64,000 nucleotides of DNA from positions 2,108,001-2,172,000 of the forward strand of contig NZ_JACCBT010000001.1 of NCBI RefSeq assembly GCF_013409045.1, given 5' to 3'. The DNA comes from Actinomadura citrea (GTDB taxonomy: Bacteria; Actinomycetota; Actinomycetes; Streptosporangiales; Streptosporangiaceae). Positions 8,255 through 16,581 of this stretch are shown one piece after another. Within the stretch, counting starts at the first letter, position 1. The number at the start of each line of letters is the position of its first letter. A program made the translations under genes and the position numbers. The notes under the pieces were generated by a model. That model worked only from the letters and a program-made list of their open reading frames with translations, was not told the origin of the DNA and did not search any database.

Positions 8255-9858
8255 AGCGGTCGGGCGGCGAGCGGGTTGGGAACGGGGACGTAGGCCGCGC
8301 CGCGGTCGGCCGTCCGTGACCAGCGGGTGCGGAGATTCGCCTTGGCGGGCAGTGGCACACCGGCCAGGAGAGCTCTGACCTGCGGGTGGCGGTCAAAGGC
8401 GGCGAAATGCTTGCGCGCCGCCTGCCAGAGGGTCTCGTCCAAGGACGGGTGGAGGTCGGCGACGGCGGCGGCTATCTCGGTGAGGTGGTTGACGAGGAGG
8501 CAGTAGACGGCACGGTTCCAGCCCCTGTCGGGGGCATAGGTGAGGCCCTCGGCCACGCGGCCGGGGAGGTGCGACAGGTCCCAGTGCCCCGCGGTCAGTT
8601 TGGTGCCCTCCATGTCGCGGAAAACGGCATGGACGGGCATGCCGTCCGTGTCGACGCAGACGAGGACGTTCTGCAGATGAGGTTCCAGGACGACGCCGTG
8701 GTCCAGATAGGCGCCCAGCACGGGCGGTGCCACCTGGGCCACGTATGCGTCCCACCAGGCTTGGGCGCTGTCCGGGGAGGAGAGGGCGGGCAGGCCGGAG
8801 AGGAGCGCGTTGTAGGGGTCGGCCAGGGCGCCCGCCAGAAGAGGCGTGCCGGGAAGGGATCTGATGCCCTGCCGCAGGATCACTCCCAGGCCCTCGTACA
8901 GGCTGCGGTCAGGGAGGGCGACGCTGCGGTAGGCGGGTTCTCTGAGGAACGTGGCGTTCAGCTTCTCCAGGATGGGCGGCAGCAACTCGTCGAGCGTCAT
9001 CGCCCCGGTCAGTTCGTACCAGGCGTTCTTGCGGACGCAGTTGGTGATGCGCACATCGAGGCTGAACTTGCAGAACACATCGGCGTCCGGCAGATACGCG
9101 GTCCGGACGGACGAGGTGGGCACCGCCTCCATCTCGGACGGGCCGAGATTGACCAGGGACCCGGTCGCCAGGGCCCTCTGCAAGACGGGATTGTCCGCCA
9201 GCAAGGAGAACTGCCACGGATGCACGGGGAGCAACCGACGTCCAGGCGGCACCGAAGGGCCGTACGCCTCCAAGGTGGTGAACGCCTCAGCCGCCCCTTC
9301 CTCGGCGACGAGCCCTTCGGGCACGGCGAGCCACAGCGGGCGGAACCGGGCCCTCGTCTCGGGCGCGTACGGCAGCCACTCCTCCGGCGAACCCTGGCGG
9401 GCCTTGGGAGACGGGTGGAAACGGTGCCCCGCGACAAGAGACTGCTCTGAGGCGATGTAGTCGATGGAGTGGTCCTCAGCGGATTCTCCTCTGGCGGCGA
9501 GGATCGCGGTGAGCGCGGCGTGGCTGTCTCCGACCTGGACGAGGAATTCCGCGTTCGGGGAGCCGGTCGCCAGCTCCAGTTCACCCGCGACCAGGTTCGC
9601 CAGCCTGTCCCACGGAGCCGGTATCCACTCGTCCTCGCGGCGCTCCTCGAAGGGCGGCGCCAGGCGGCGGGTCGCCCCGACCGGGGGACGGGCCAGACCC
9701 GCGCGCAGCAGGACCCCCGCGCGGGGCAGCCGGAACACGAGGCGGGCCCCGTCCGGCCAGACCTGCTGCTCGGGCCCGCAGACCTCCCGGATCAGGCAGT
9801 TGAGCAGCGCGGTCGCGGTGGCGTCGTCGGCCGTGACGGCCGGTTCTGTCAGCAGCAC
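8251..9858 (-). CDS. NIS siderophore synthetase, IucA/IucC family (second in operon)
   Basis: The 535-residue protein belongs to the ATP-dependent NRPS-independent siderophore synthetases, which join citrate or a citrate derivative to an amine or alcohol. Key family motifs are clear: LLPVHPWQ (about 200), AVPTSSVRTAY, CKFSLDVRITNCVRKN, LEPHLQNVLV and FRDMEGTKL, followed by a FhuF-like C-terminal region. GTG 9858 overlaps the preceding synthetase stop by 10 bases. The TSS-R and K-F-S-L-D signature is that of citrate-binding members. It works with the first synthetase to acylate both ends of the scaffold, as PvsB/PvsD do in vibrioferrin. Confidence 0.92.
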   Translation of the reverse strand: MLLTEPAVTADDATATALLNCLIREVCGPEQQVWPDGARLVFRLPRAGVLLRAGLARPPVGATRRLAPPFEERREDEWIPAPWDRLANLVAGELELATGSPNAEFLVQVGDSHAALTAILAARGESAEDHSIDYIASEQSLVAGHRFHPSPKARQGSPEEWLPYAPETRARFRPLWLAVPEGLVAEEGAAEAFTTLEAYGPSVPPGRRLLPVHPWQFSLLADNPVLQRALATGSLVNLGPSEMEAVPTSSVRTAYLPDADVFCKFSLDVRITNCVRKNAWYELTGAMTLDELLPPILEKLNATFLREPAYRSVALPDRSLYEGLGVILRQGIRSLPGTPLLAGALADPYNALLSGLPALSSPDSAQAWWDAYVAQVAPPVLGAYLDHGVVLEPHLQNVLVCVDTDGMPVHAVFRDMEGTKLTAGHWDLSHLPGRVAEGLTYAPDRGWNRAVYCLLVNHLTEIAAAVADLHPSLDETLWQAARKHFAAFDRHPQVRALLAGVPLPAKANLRTRWSRTADRGAAYVPVPNPLAARPL

Positions 9859-11432
9859 GTCGTGTCCAGTAGGTAGTTGGGCCCCGGCGGGCCGTAGTGC
9901 TTGTTGATGTCGGCCGCGCCTGTCCTCGCCTTGTCGACGAGGGTCCCGGCGGTGACCATGGCCTTGCCCGGCAGGGTGTCGGCGTCGAGCGTGCGGGCGC
10001 GCAGGAACGCGTCCTCCGGCCCGAGCGCCCCGTCGAGCCGTTCGCGGAGAATCCGGCGCCCGGTCCGCCAGGGGAGCAGGCCCCGCCCGGCCAGGCCCAG
10101 GGCGGGCGCCGCGGCGCAGAGATGCAGGGTGATGGTGACGAAGACGCGGGCGAGGGCCTCGGGATCGGACGTCGTCATCCGGCGGTCGACGAGATCGCGG
10201 GGGTCCGTGCCAGGAGAGGGCGGGACGCGCTCCCGGAGGCGGGACGGGTCGATCAGCGCGCCGTCGTTGTCCTTGATGAGGAGGCGGACCGGAGACTCGT
10301 CCAAGACGAGTGCCACGTTCTGCTGATGCGCCTCTAGCGCGATGCCGTACCGGAACAGCGTGACGTTGAAGGAAAGCAGCGCCGTCAGGTAGGCGCCGAA
10401 GAGCGCTTCGACGTCCCAGCGCTCGATGACGTGACCCCGGTCCGGCGCCTCGGCGAGCAGGGCCGCCACAGGGACGATGTGCGCGCGGGCGGTCTCGGGC
10501 GGGAAGCGCCGCACCAGATAGCCGAGAAGCGGGTCGTCGGCGTGGCCGTAGGTCTGTTCGTCGGCGAGAAGGACGGGAAGCGACGGCTCCCGTAAAAGGA
10601 CCTGGCGCAGGATCCGTTCGACGAGCGCGCCGTCCGGAAGGGTGCCGGGCACGATGGTGCGCCGGTTGCGGACGCCGAGCGTGCTCGTCGGCAGCGGCAT
10701 CTTCACGTGGTCGAGCGGCGCCGCCGCGACCGTCCGCATCGACAAAGTGGGCGTGACCTGCAAGTACGGATCGGGCGCGAGCGAGACGCCGGGCCGGGGG
10801 CCGACCTGCCGAGCCGCCAGCGGGTGGACGGGGAACAGCGCCCCGGCAGCGTCGTCCGAGCGCAGGCCCACGTCGGACGGCGCGGGCCACCACCCGGGGA
10901 GCGACCCGGTCCGCGTCGCGTTCCGCACGGCCGCCCAGCGCAGCGGGAACGACGGCGCGAACTCGGGCGCGTAGCGGCTCAGCTCGGCCGGGGACAGCCC
11001 GGAGCGGCTCCGGCCCGTGGGGTGCACAGGGTGGTCGTTGTAGGCCGCCAGCGTCTCGTAGAACGTGCCGGGGCCCGCCCGCAGCTCGGCCGGGAGGCGT
11101 CCCAGCCGCCGGTGGACGGCCGGACGCGCCTCACCGTGCAGCTGGATGGCCGCCAGGGCCTCAAGGCACTCGCGCTCGAAGGAAGCCGTGTCGTCCCCCG
11201 GGTCGGCGATCAGACGGACGGCATGGAAGACGTCGCTCAGCCTCAGGCCCTGCCCAGGATCCACGACGAGCTCTGAGAGAAAGGCGGGCCGGGCTTCCAC
11301 AAGACGCACGGAACGGCCCGGAAGCTCCAACGTGCGGCCCCGGACCCGGCGCCTTAGGCCCGCGTAGTCCTCCCTCAGCAACGCCTCCAGAACGCGGGCC
11401 GCGAGCGGGCCTTCGACGTCGTGGTCCGTCAC
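9849..11432 (-). CDS. NIS siderophore synthetase, IucA/IucC family (first in operon)
   Basis: This 527-residue synthetase is more divergent than its neighbour. It keeps LFPVHPLAARQV where most relatives have HPWQ, then LQVTPTLSMRTV, VKMPLPTSTLGVRNRR, the nucleotide/metal region LEAHQQNVALVL and LIKDNDGALID. The last motifs are typical of the family; the altered HP-region and DNDG suggest a different substrate type from the second synthetase. GTG 11432 overlaps the ATP-grasp stop (GTGA). Its product is presumably passed to the second synthetase. The order ATP-grasp, NIS, NIS, decarboxylase equals pvsA-B-D-E with the exporter pvsC missing. Confidence 0.9.
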   Translation of the reverse strand: MTDHDVEGPLAARVLEALLREDYAGLRRRVRGRTLELPGRSVRLVEARPAFLSELVVDPGQGLRLSDVFHAVRLIADPGDDTASFERECLEALAAIQLHGEARPAVHRRLGRLPAELRAGPGTFYETLAAYNDHPVHPTGRSRSGLSPAELSRYAPEFAPSFPLRWAAVRNATRTGSLPGWWPAPSDVGLRSDDAAGALFPVHPLAARQVGPRPGVSLAPDPYLQVTPTLSMRTVAAAPLDHVKMPLPTSTLGVRNRRTIVPGTLPDGALVERILRQVLLREPSLPVLLADEQTYGHADDPLLGYLVRRFPPETARAHIVPVAALLAEAPDRGHVIERWDVEALFGAYLTALLSFNVTLFRYGIALEAHQQNVALVLDESPVRLLIKDNDGALIDPSRLRERVPPSPGTDPRDLVDRRMTTSDPEALARVFVTITLHLCAAAPALGLAGRGLLPWRTGRRILRERLDGALGPEDAFLRARTLDADTLPGKAMVTAGTLVDKARTGAADINKHYGPPGPNYLLDTTCC

Positions 11433-12589
11433 GCGATCATCCAGTCGTGGGTCGCGCGGAACCGCGCCAGGGCGGCGTTCACTTCCTCCGGTCCAGGACC
11501 GATGGCGCGCACGGTGCCCAGGTAGTCGCGGTTGGTCCGGGTGAGGGAGACCGTGTCGCCCACCGCGCGCTGAGGACGGTACGCCAGCCGAACCGCGCCG
11601 TCCTCCACCTGCACGGGGCCGGGGGCCGCGGTGAGCGTGCCGCAGCGGTCGGCTATGACCGGCTCGGCCACGGCATGGCGAGGACGGGGGACCCGCCGTT
11701 CCGGCAGGGACGCCCCGAGATGGACCCGCAGGATCTGCTCGAACAGGGGCACGCCCAGCAGATCGGCCAGCAGGAGGTCGCAGTGGTCGCCGATCAGCCG
11801 GTAGTTGACCTCGATGACGCGGGCGCGCCCCTCGTGGACGACGAACTCGGTGTGGCACGCCCCGAAACCGACGCCCAGCGCCTCCAACTGCCGCAGGACC
11901 TGCTCCGTCTCCGGGGGAGGGGGCGCCCACTCAAGGCGCTCCTCGACGAAGAACGGCGGCGGCGAGAGCGTCGTGCGGAACGAGCCCAGCACCCGCAGTT
12001 CCCGTCCGTCCCCCAGCGTCTCCAGCGTGTGGAGACGGCCCGGCAGGTACTCCTCGGCCACGAGCGGATCGCCGCGGCGGGCCCGGATCTCCTCCACCCG
12101 GGCGGCCAGTTCCCCGCCGTCGTGGACGAGGAACACGTCCTCGCTCGCCACCCCTTCGCGCGGCTTGAGGACGAGCGGATACGGCGCGCCCGCCGGGACC
12201 CGCCCCGCGTCCGCCGAGAAGACCGGGTCGAGGGACGCCAGGTGCCGCCGCATGAGCGCCTTGTTCTTCGCCCGGATCGCCGCCCGCCAGTCCTTCGCGG
12301 GCAGGCCGAAGTACGCGGCGGCCAAGGCGGCGGGCGCCTGCAGGAAGTCGCTGTTGGAGAAGACGGCCGCGGGCTCGCCCCCGCCGCACGCGGCGCCGTC
12401 CTCGACGCGCGCGATGATGTCGCGGAAGTCCGAGACGTCGCACTCGACCACCGGCACGCCGGCGTCGTGGGCGGATGGACGGTCGGTGAGGAGCGTGACG
12501 TCGAGGCCCAGGCGCGCGGCGGCGGGCAGGAATCCGTGCGTCACCGAGTCGGTCGCCTTGCCGGCGACCAGGTAGAGAGAGGCGGCCAC
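11429..12589 (-). CDS. ATP-grasp amide ligase of the siderophore operon (PvsA-like)
   Basis: The 386-residue protein has an ATP-grasp fold: a pre-ATP-grasp domain starting SLYLVAGKATDSV, the ATP-binding strand YPLVLKPREGVASEDVFLV (about 158-176), the EEYLPG lid and the Mg-binding HTEFVVHEGRARVIEVNYR (about 265-283). Ligases of this kind activate a carboxylate as acyl phosphate and add an amine. As first gene of the operon it probably adds an amino acid to the siderophore scaffold. GTG 12589 follows GGAAGG by 7 bases. An iron box lies 20 bases upstream, so transcription should start only when iron is scarce. Confidence 0.85.
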   Translation of the reverse strand: MAASLYLVAGKATDSVTHGFLPAAARLGLDVTLLTDRPSAHDAGVPVVECDVSDFRDIIARVEDGAACGGGEPAAVFSNSDFLQAPAALAAAYFGLPAKDWRAAIRAKNKALMRRHLASLDPVFSADAGRVPAGAPYPLVLKPREGVASEDVFLVHDGGELAARVEEIRARRGDPLVAEEYLPGRLHTLETLGDGRELRVLGSFRTTLSPPPFFVEERLEWAPPPPETEQVLRQLEALGVGFGACHTEFVVHEGRARVIEVNYRLIGDHCDLLLADLLGVPLFEQILRVHLGASLPERRVPRPRHAVAEPVIADRCGTLTAAPGPVQVEDGAVRLAYRPQRAVGDTVSLTRTNRDYLGTVRAIGPGPEEVNAALARFRATHDWMIA

Positions 12590-12608
12590 GACCGGCCCTT
12601 CCAGTGAG

Positions 12609-12627
12609 TGAGGTAAGCCTTGCCTAA
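12609..12627. promoter_or_regulatory. iron box (IdeR/DmdR1-like site)
   Basis: TGAGGTAAGCCTTGCCTAA matches the dyad TTAGGTTAGCCTAACCTAA at 15 of 19 positions. It overlaps the likely -10 region of the leftward promoter (TTGATC on the minus strand, complement of 12636-12641, as -35). An iron-loaded DtxR-family repressor bound here would block the siderophore operon. It could also touch the divergent HD-domain gene. Confidence 0.7.
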
Positions 12628-12726
12628 CTCGCAGTGATCAACCATAGTGGCCGGGGGGCCCTCCGCACGCAAGAACGATGGCACCGCGTGTCCCGGCCCG
12701 TCCCGCGATCCGCCAGGATGGACGCC

Positions 12727-13335
12727 ATGGATCTTGTCGACCGGTGGGTGGCGCTGGCGGGACCCCACACCCGGCACATCGGGACCGAGCTCGACCGGCG
12801 CTACGGGGAGTCGCACCGCCGCTACCACACCCGCGCGCACCTCGTCGCGGTGCTCGATCTCGTGGACGAGCTGGCCGGGCACGCCGACGACCCGGACGCC
12901 GTCCGGATCGCCGCCTGGTTCCACGACGCCGTCTACGACCCCGAGCGCGCCGACAACGAGGAGCGCAGCGCCCGCCTGGCCGCGCGCATGCTCGCCGACA
13001 CCGACGTCCCGGACGCGGTCGTCGCGCGCGTGGTCCGGCTCGTCGAGCTGACCGCCACGCACGCGCCGGAGGAGGGCGACCGCGACGGGCAGGTCCTCTG
13101 CGACGCCGACCTCGCCGTCCTCGGCGCGGAGCCCGAGCGGTACGCCGCGTACGCGGCCGCCGTCCGCGAGGAGTACGCGTTCGTCCCCGACGAGTTCTTC
13201 CGCGCCGGACGGGCCGAAGTCCTCAACGGCCTCCTGGCCCTGCCCCGGCTCTTCCACACGCCCGCCGCACGCGAACGCTTCGAGGAACGCGCCCGCGCCA
13301 ACGTGCGGACGGAACTCCTGCTCCTCAACGCCTAG
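12727..13335 (+). CDS. HD-superfamily metal-dependent hydrolase (COG4339)
   Basis: The 202-residue protein belongs to a predicted HD phosphohydrolase group. Metal ligands appear in RYHTRAHL (about 36-43), AAWFHDAVYD (HD pair, about 66-75) and in LCDADLAVLG (late Asp). The natural substrate is unknown. ATG 12727 has AGGA nine bases before it; ATG 12718 lies within that site and is less likely. It is divergent from the siderophore operon, sharing the iron-box intergenic region, but nothing in the protein suggests iron use. Confidence 0.82.
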   Translation: MDLVDRWVALAGPHTRHIGTELDRRYGESHRRYHTRAHLVAVLDLVDELAGHADDPDAVRIAAWFHDAVYDPERADNEERSARLAARMLADTDVPDAVVARVVRLVELTATHAPEEGDRDGQVLCDADLAVLGAEPERYAAYAAAVREEYAFVPDEFFRAGRAEVLNGLLALPRLFHTPAARERFEERARANVRTELLLLNA

Positions 13336-13631
13336 ACGCCCAGCCGGCCGTCCGGAACCGGCCGGGGCCGGTACGCCTTGCGGCGGCGCAGGCCCGCCTT
13401 GGTCAACCGCAAGAGCAGCTCCTGGCAGCCCACCGCCTCGGCGCCCTGGAGCAGCGCCGCCTCATAGAGCTCCGACGGGACGTCGTAGTGGTCGCGCTCG
13501 AACGCCCGCGGCGGCATCCCCAGTTCCGCGGCGAACACGTGCAGCTCGTCGTAGGACACGTCACTGACCATGTGCGACCACACGCGTCCCCGCGCGGGCC
13601 ACAGCGGCGGGTCGATGAGGATCAAGGCCAC
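13332..13631 (-). CDS. DUF4031 domain protein
   Basis: This 99-residue protein shows the DUF4031 pattern: LIDPPLWPARGRVWSHMVSD near the start and ELHVFAAELGMPPRAFERDHYDVP after it. The family is small, widespread in actinobacteria and of unknown function; the conserved His, Asp and Tyr suggest an enzyme or a ligand-binding fold. GTG 13631 is the only sensible start. Its stop overlaps the stop of the convergent HD gene by 4 bases. It is divergent from the dipeptidase. Confidence 0.85.
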   Translation of the reverse strand: MALILIDPPLWPARGRVWSHMVSDVSYDELHVFAAELGMPPRAFERDHYDVPSELYEAALLQGAEAVGCQELLLRLTKAGLRRRKAYRPRPVPDGRLGV

Positions 13632-13762
13632 TCCCGCGATCGAGGCAAGGTGATCCCTTACTGTGATTCTCCAGTCTCGGGGAACCCGAGGGGTCGGGAC
13701 GTCCGGAGATCCCGGACAGAGGTCACTCAGCCCGACATTACGACATGCGAAGGGGCATGCAG

Positions 13763-15148
13763 GTGAACGATGTTGTCGCCTACATCCAGGCGGACCGCGA
13801 CCGGTTCGTCGCCGATCTCAAGGAGTGGCTGGCGATCCCGTCCATCTCCGGGGACCCGGCGCACGCCGAGGATGTGCGCACCTCCGCCGGATGGCTCGCG
13901 GAGTACCTGCGCGGCCAGGGCTTCCCCACCGTCGAGGTCTGGGAGACCTCCGGCCTGCCGGCGGTGTACGCCGAATGGCCCGCCGAAGACCCGCAGGCCC
14001 CGGCGGTCGTCGTCTACGGGCACCACGACGTCCAGCCGGTCGAGCCGCTGGAGGAGTGGGAGACCGACCCGTTCAAGCCCGTCGAGAAGGGCGACCGGCT
14101 CATCGGGCGCGGCGCGTCCGACGACAAGGGCCAGGTCTTCTTCCACACCCTCGGCCTTCGCGCGGCGCTCGCCGCGTCCGGGCGGCAGTCCCCGCCCGTC
14201 ACCGTCAAGCTGCTGGTCGAGGGCGAGGAGGAGTCCGGCTCGGCGCACTTCGCCGAGCTGCTGCGCACCCACCGCGACCGGCTCGCCTGCGACGCCGTCG
14301 TCATCAGCGACACCACCATGTGGGCGGCGGACGTGCCGTCCATGTGCACCGGCATGCGCGGTCTCGCCGAGGCCGAGGTCACGCTGCGCGGCCCGGACGG
14401 CGACCTGCACTCCGGCTCGTTCGGCGGCGCCGTCCCCAACCCGCTCCACGCGATGGCCTCGCTGCTCGCCGCCCTGCACGACGCCGACGGCCGCGTCGCC
14501 GTCCCCGGCTTCTACGACGACGTCGTCCCGCTGACCGACGAGGAGCGGGAGCTGTTCGCCCGGCTGCCGTTCGACGAGGCCGAGTGGCTGCGCACCGCCG
14601 GTAACAGCCGCGCCGCCCACGGCGAGAAGGGCTACACGACCCTCGAACGGGTCTGGGCCCGGCCGACCGCCGAGATCAACGGCATGTGGGGCGGGCACAC
14701 CGGCCCGGGCGGCAAGACGATCGTCCCTCGCGAGGCGCACGCCAAGATCTCGTTCCGGCTCGCCGCCGGGCAGGACCCCCGCAAGGTCCAGAAGCAGTTC
14801 GAGGCGTGGGTCGCCGAGCAGGCGCCGCCCGGCGTCGAGGCCGAGGTCCGCGTCCCGGCCGGCGGGGTCCGGCCCTGCTTCTCGCCGATCGACTCGCCCG
14901 GCGTGAAGGCCGCGCGGCGCGCCATGGAGCGGGCGTTCGGCGCCGAGGTGCTGTTCACCCGCGAGGGCGGCAGCGGCCCCGAGGCCGACCTCGCCGACAT
15001 CCTGGAGGCGCCGCTGATCTTCGTCGCGGTCGGGCTGGACGGCGACCGCATCCACGCCCCCAACGAGAAGGTCGAGATCCCGCTGCTGCTCAAGGGCGCC
15101 GAGACCGCCGCGTACCTGTGGGAAGAACTCGCGGCCGCGCTGCGCTGA
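13763..15148 (+). CDS. M20-family dipeptidase (zinc metallopeptidase)
   Basis: The 461-residue enzyme is an M20/M25/M40 peptidase. Zinc ligands and catalytic residues are seen in VVVYGHHDVQPVEP (His, Asp), LIGRGASDDKG, VEGEEESGS (general-base Glu and Zn Glu) and in the C-terminal REGGSGPEADLADIL and IHAPNEKVEI (last His). The dimerisation domain begins near residue 195. It likely cleaves dipeptides in the cytosol. GTG 13763 has AAGGGG seven bases before it and gives the usual N-terminus; ATG 13745 and ATG 13757 are in frame but lack a well-placed site. nudC follows after 20 bases, so the two may be co-transcribed. Confidence 0.9.
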   Translation: MNDVVAYIQADRDRFVADLKEWLAIPSISGDPAHAEDVRTSAGWLAEYLRGQGFPTVEVWETSGLPAVYAEWPAEDPQAPAVVVYGHHDVQPVEPLEEWETDPFKPVEKGDRLIGRGASDDKGQVFFHTLGLRAALAASGRQSPPVTVKLLVEGEEESGSAHFAELLRTHRDRLACDAVVISDTTMWAADVPSMCTGMRGLAEAEVTLRGPDGDLHSGSFGGAVPNPLHAMASLLAALHDADGRVAVPGFYDDVVPLTDEERELFARLPFDEAEWLRTAGNSRAAHGEKGYTTLERVWARPTAEINGMWGGHTGPGGKTIVPREAHAKISFRLAAGQDPRKVQKQFEAWVAEQAPPGVEAEVRVPAGGVRPCFSPIDSPGVKAARRAMERAFGAEVLFTREGGSGPEADLADILEAPLIFVAVGLDGDRIHAPNEKVEIPLLLKGAETAAYLWEELAAALR

Positions 15149-15168
15149 ACACGCCGGAGAGGAGCACG

Positions 15169-16101
15169 ATGACCGACGCCCCGCTGGAGAGTCTGCACGC
15201 CCCGCTGGAATGGCTAGCGCTCGCGCGCGGCACGCTGGACCGCGTCGCGCTGAACCGCCGCGACGAGGCCTGGGTGGAAGCGGCGTGGGCGGACCCCAGG
15301 ACGCGCGTACTGGTCATCCAGGAAGGTCAGTCGCCGGTCACCTTCGAGCCCGCTCCCGCGCTGGTCCTCGTCCCGCCGGACCAGGCGCCGGACGGCGACC
15401 GGTGGCTCCTCGGCGTCGACGGCGACGGCGTCGCCCACTTCGGGGTGAACGGCCCGCTGCCCGTCATCGAGGGGGCGCGGCCGGCGGGGCTCCGCCGCGT
15501 CGGCGCCCTCCTCGGCGACCAGGACTCCGGCCTGCTCACCCACGCCGTCGCCCTGGAGCACTGGCACGGCACCCACCGGTACTGCCCGCGGTGCGGCGCC
15601 CGGACGCGCGTGGCGTCCGCCGGGCACGTGCGCGTCTGCCCCGAGGACGGCTCGCAGCACTTCCCGCGCGTCGACCCCGCCGTGATCATGCTGGTGACGG
15701 ACGAGGCCGACCGCGTGCTGCTGGCCCGCGGCCCGCAGTGGCCCGCCGACCGCCGCTCGATCCTCGCCGGGTTCGTCGAACCGGGCGAGTCGCTCGAACA
15801 GGCCGTCGCGCGGGAGGTGGAGGAGGAGGTCGGGCTGCCCGTCCGGGACGTCCGCTACCTCGGCAGCCAGCCGTGGCCGCTGCCGCAGAGCCTCATGCTC
15901 GGGTTCACCGCGCGGACGGACGGGGACCTCCCGCTGCGCCCCGACCCCGAGGAGATCCTGGACGCCGCCTGGTACACGCGCGAGGAGCTGCGCGCCGCCA
16001 TCGACGCGGGCGAGATCGTCGCACCGGGCCCGCTGTCCATCGCCGCCCAGCTCATCATGCGCTGGTACGGCGGCGAACTCCCCAAGATGCCGCCGTTCTA
16101 G
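15169..16101 (+). CDS. nudC: NAD(+) diphosphatase NudC
   Basis: The 310-residue enzyme hydrolyses NAD(H) to NMN(H) and AMP and can remove NAD caps from RNA. A zinc ribbon (YCPRCGART ... VCPED, with the fourth Cys absent as in several actinobacterial members) precedes the Nudix box GFVEPGESLEQAVAREVEEE (about 203-222), and the NudC-specific SQPWPLPQS lies 17 residues later. ATG 15169 follows GGAGAGGAG. A strong bidirectional terminator ends the gene. It faces mrx1, as in the M. tuberculosis Rv3198A-Rv3199c pair region. Confidence 0.93.
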   Translation: MTDAPLESLHAPLEWLALARGTLDRVALNRRDEAWVEAAWADPRTRVLVIQEGQSPVTFEPAPALVLVPPDQAPDGDRWLLGVDGDGVAHFGVNGPLPVIEGARPAGLRRVGALLGDQDSGLLTHAVALEHWHGTHRYCPRCGARTRVASAGHVRVCPEDGSQHFPRVDPAVIMLVTDEADRVLLARGPQWPADRRSILAGFVEPGESLEQAVAREVEEEVGLPVRDVRYLGSQPWPLPQSLMLGFTARTDGDLPLRPDPEEILDAAWYTREELRAAIDAGEIVAPGPLSIAAQLIMRWYGGELPKMPPF

Positions 16102-16118
16102 GGGCACGCGCACGCGGA

Positions 16119-16151
16119 AAGGCCCGCCGACCGTCCGGGTCGGCGGGCCTT
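16119..16151. terminator. bidirectional terminator between nudC and mrx1
   Basis: AAGGCCCGCCGACC at 16119-16132 pairs perfectly with GGTCGGCGGGCCTT at 16138-16151 around a 5-base loop. A 14-bp GC stem flanked by A and T fits termination in both directions. Confidence 0.8.
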
Positions 16152-16162
16152 CTCCTCGGGTC

Positions 16163-16453
16163 TCAGCCCGCGTCGGCGATCTGCGCGAGGCGGCGCTTGA
16201 CCTCCTTGGCGCTGGGGTTGGTCGCGGCCGTGCCGTCGGGGAACACCAGGGTCGGGACCGTCTGGTTCCCGCCGTTGACGCTCATCACGAAATCGGCGGC
16301 CGCGGGGTCGCGCTCGATGTCGACCTCCACCATCTGGATGCCGTCGCGGGCCAGCTGGCTCTTCAGCCGCCGGCAGAACCCGCACCAGGACGTCGTGTAC
16401 ATGGTGAGCTGGCCGGCCGCGCCCTTGGCCCGGTCGGTCGTCGGCGTCGCCAT
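16163..16453 (-). CDS. mrx1: mycoredoxin (glutaredoxin-like)
   Basis: The 96-residue protein is a glutaredoxin-like thioredoxin-fold protein with the active site TSWCGFCRRLK (about 21-31) and the cis-Pro loop NQTVPTLVFPDG. In actinomycetes such proteins reduce mycothiol-mixed disulfides on proteins with electrons from mycothiol; M. tuberculosis Mrx1 has CGYC at this site. Its place beside nudC and uvrD2 is the same as in mycobacteria. ATG 16453 is used. It is divergent from uvrD2. Confidence 0.9.
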   Translation of the reverse strand: MATPTTDRAKGAAGQLTMYTTSWCGFCRRLKSQLARDGIQMVEVDIERDPAAADFVMSVNGGNQTVPTLVFPDGTAATNPSAKEVKRRLAQIADAG

Positions 16454-16581
16454 CGCTTCCGCGTCTCCTTGCGCTCGGGGGTGTGCCTCCGCAAGAACAG
16501 TAGACAGCCGTTTCCCATTCCGCGTTGTCCACAGGCGGCGGGATGGCTGATACAGGTGAGGCGGGCTGCGAGTATGGGGGA

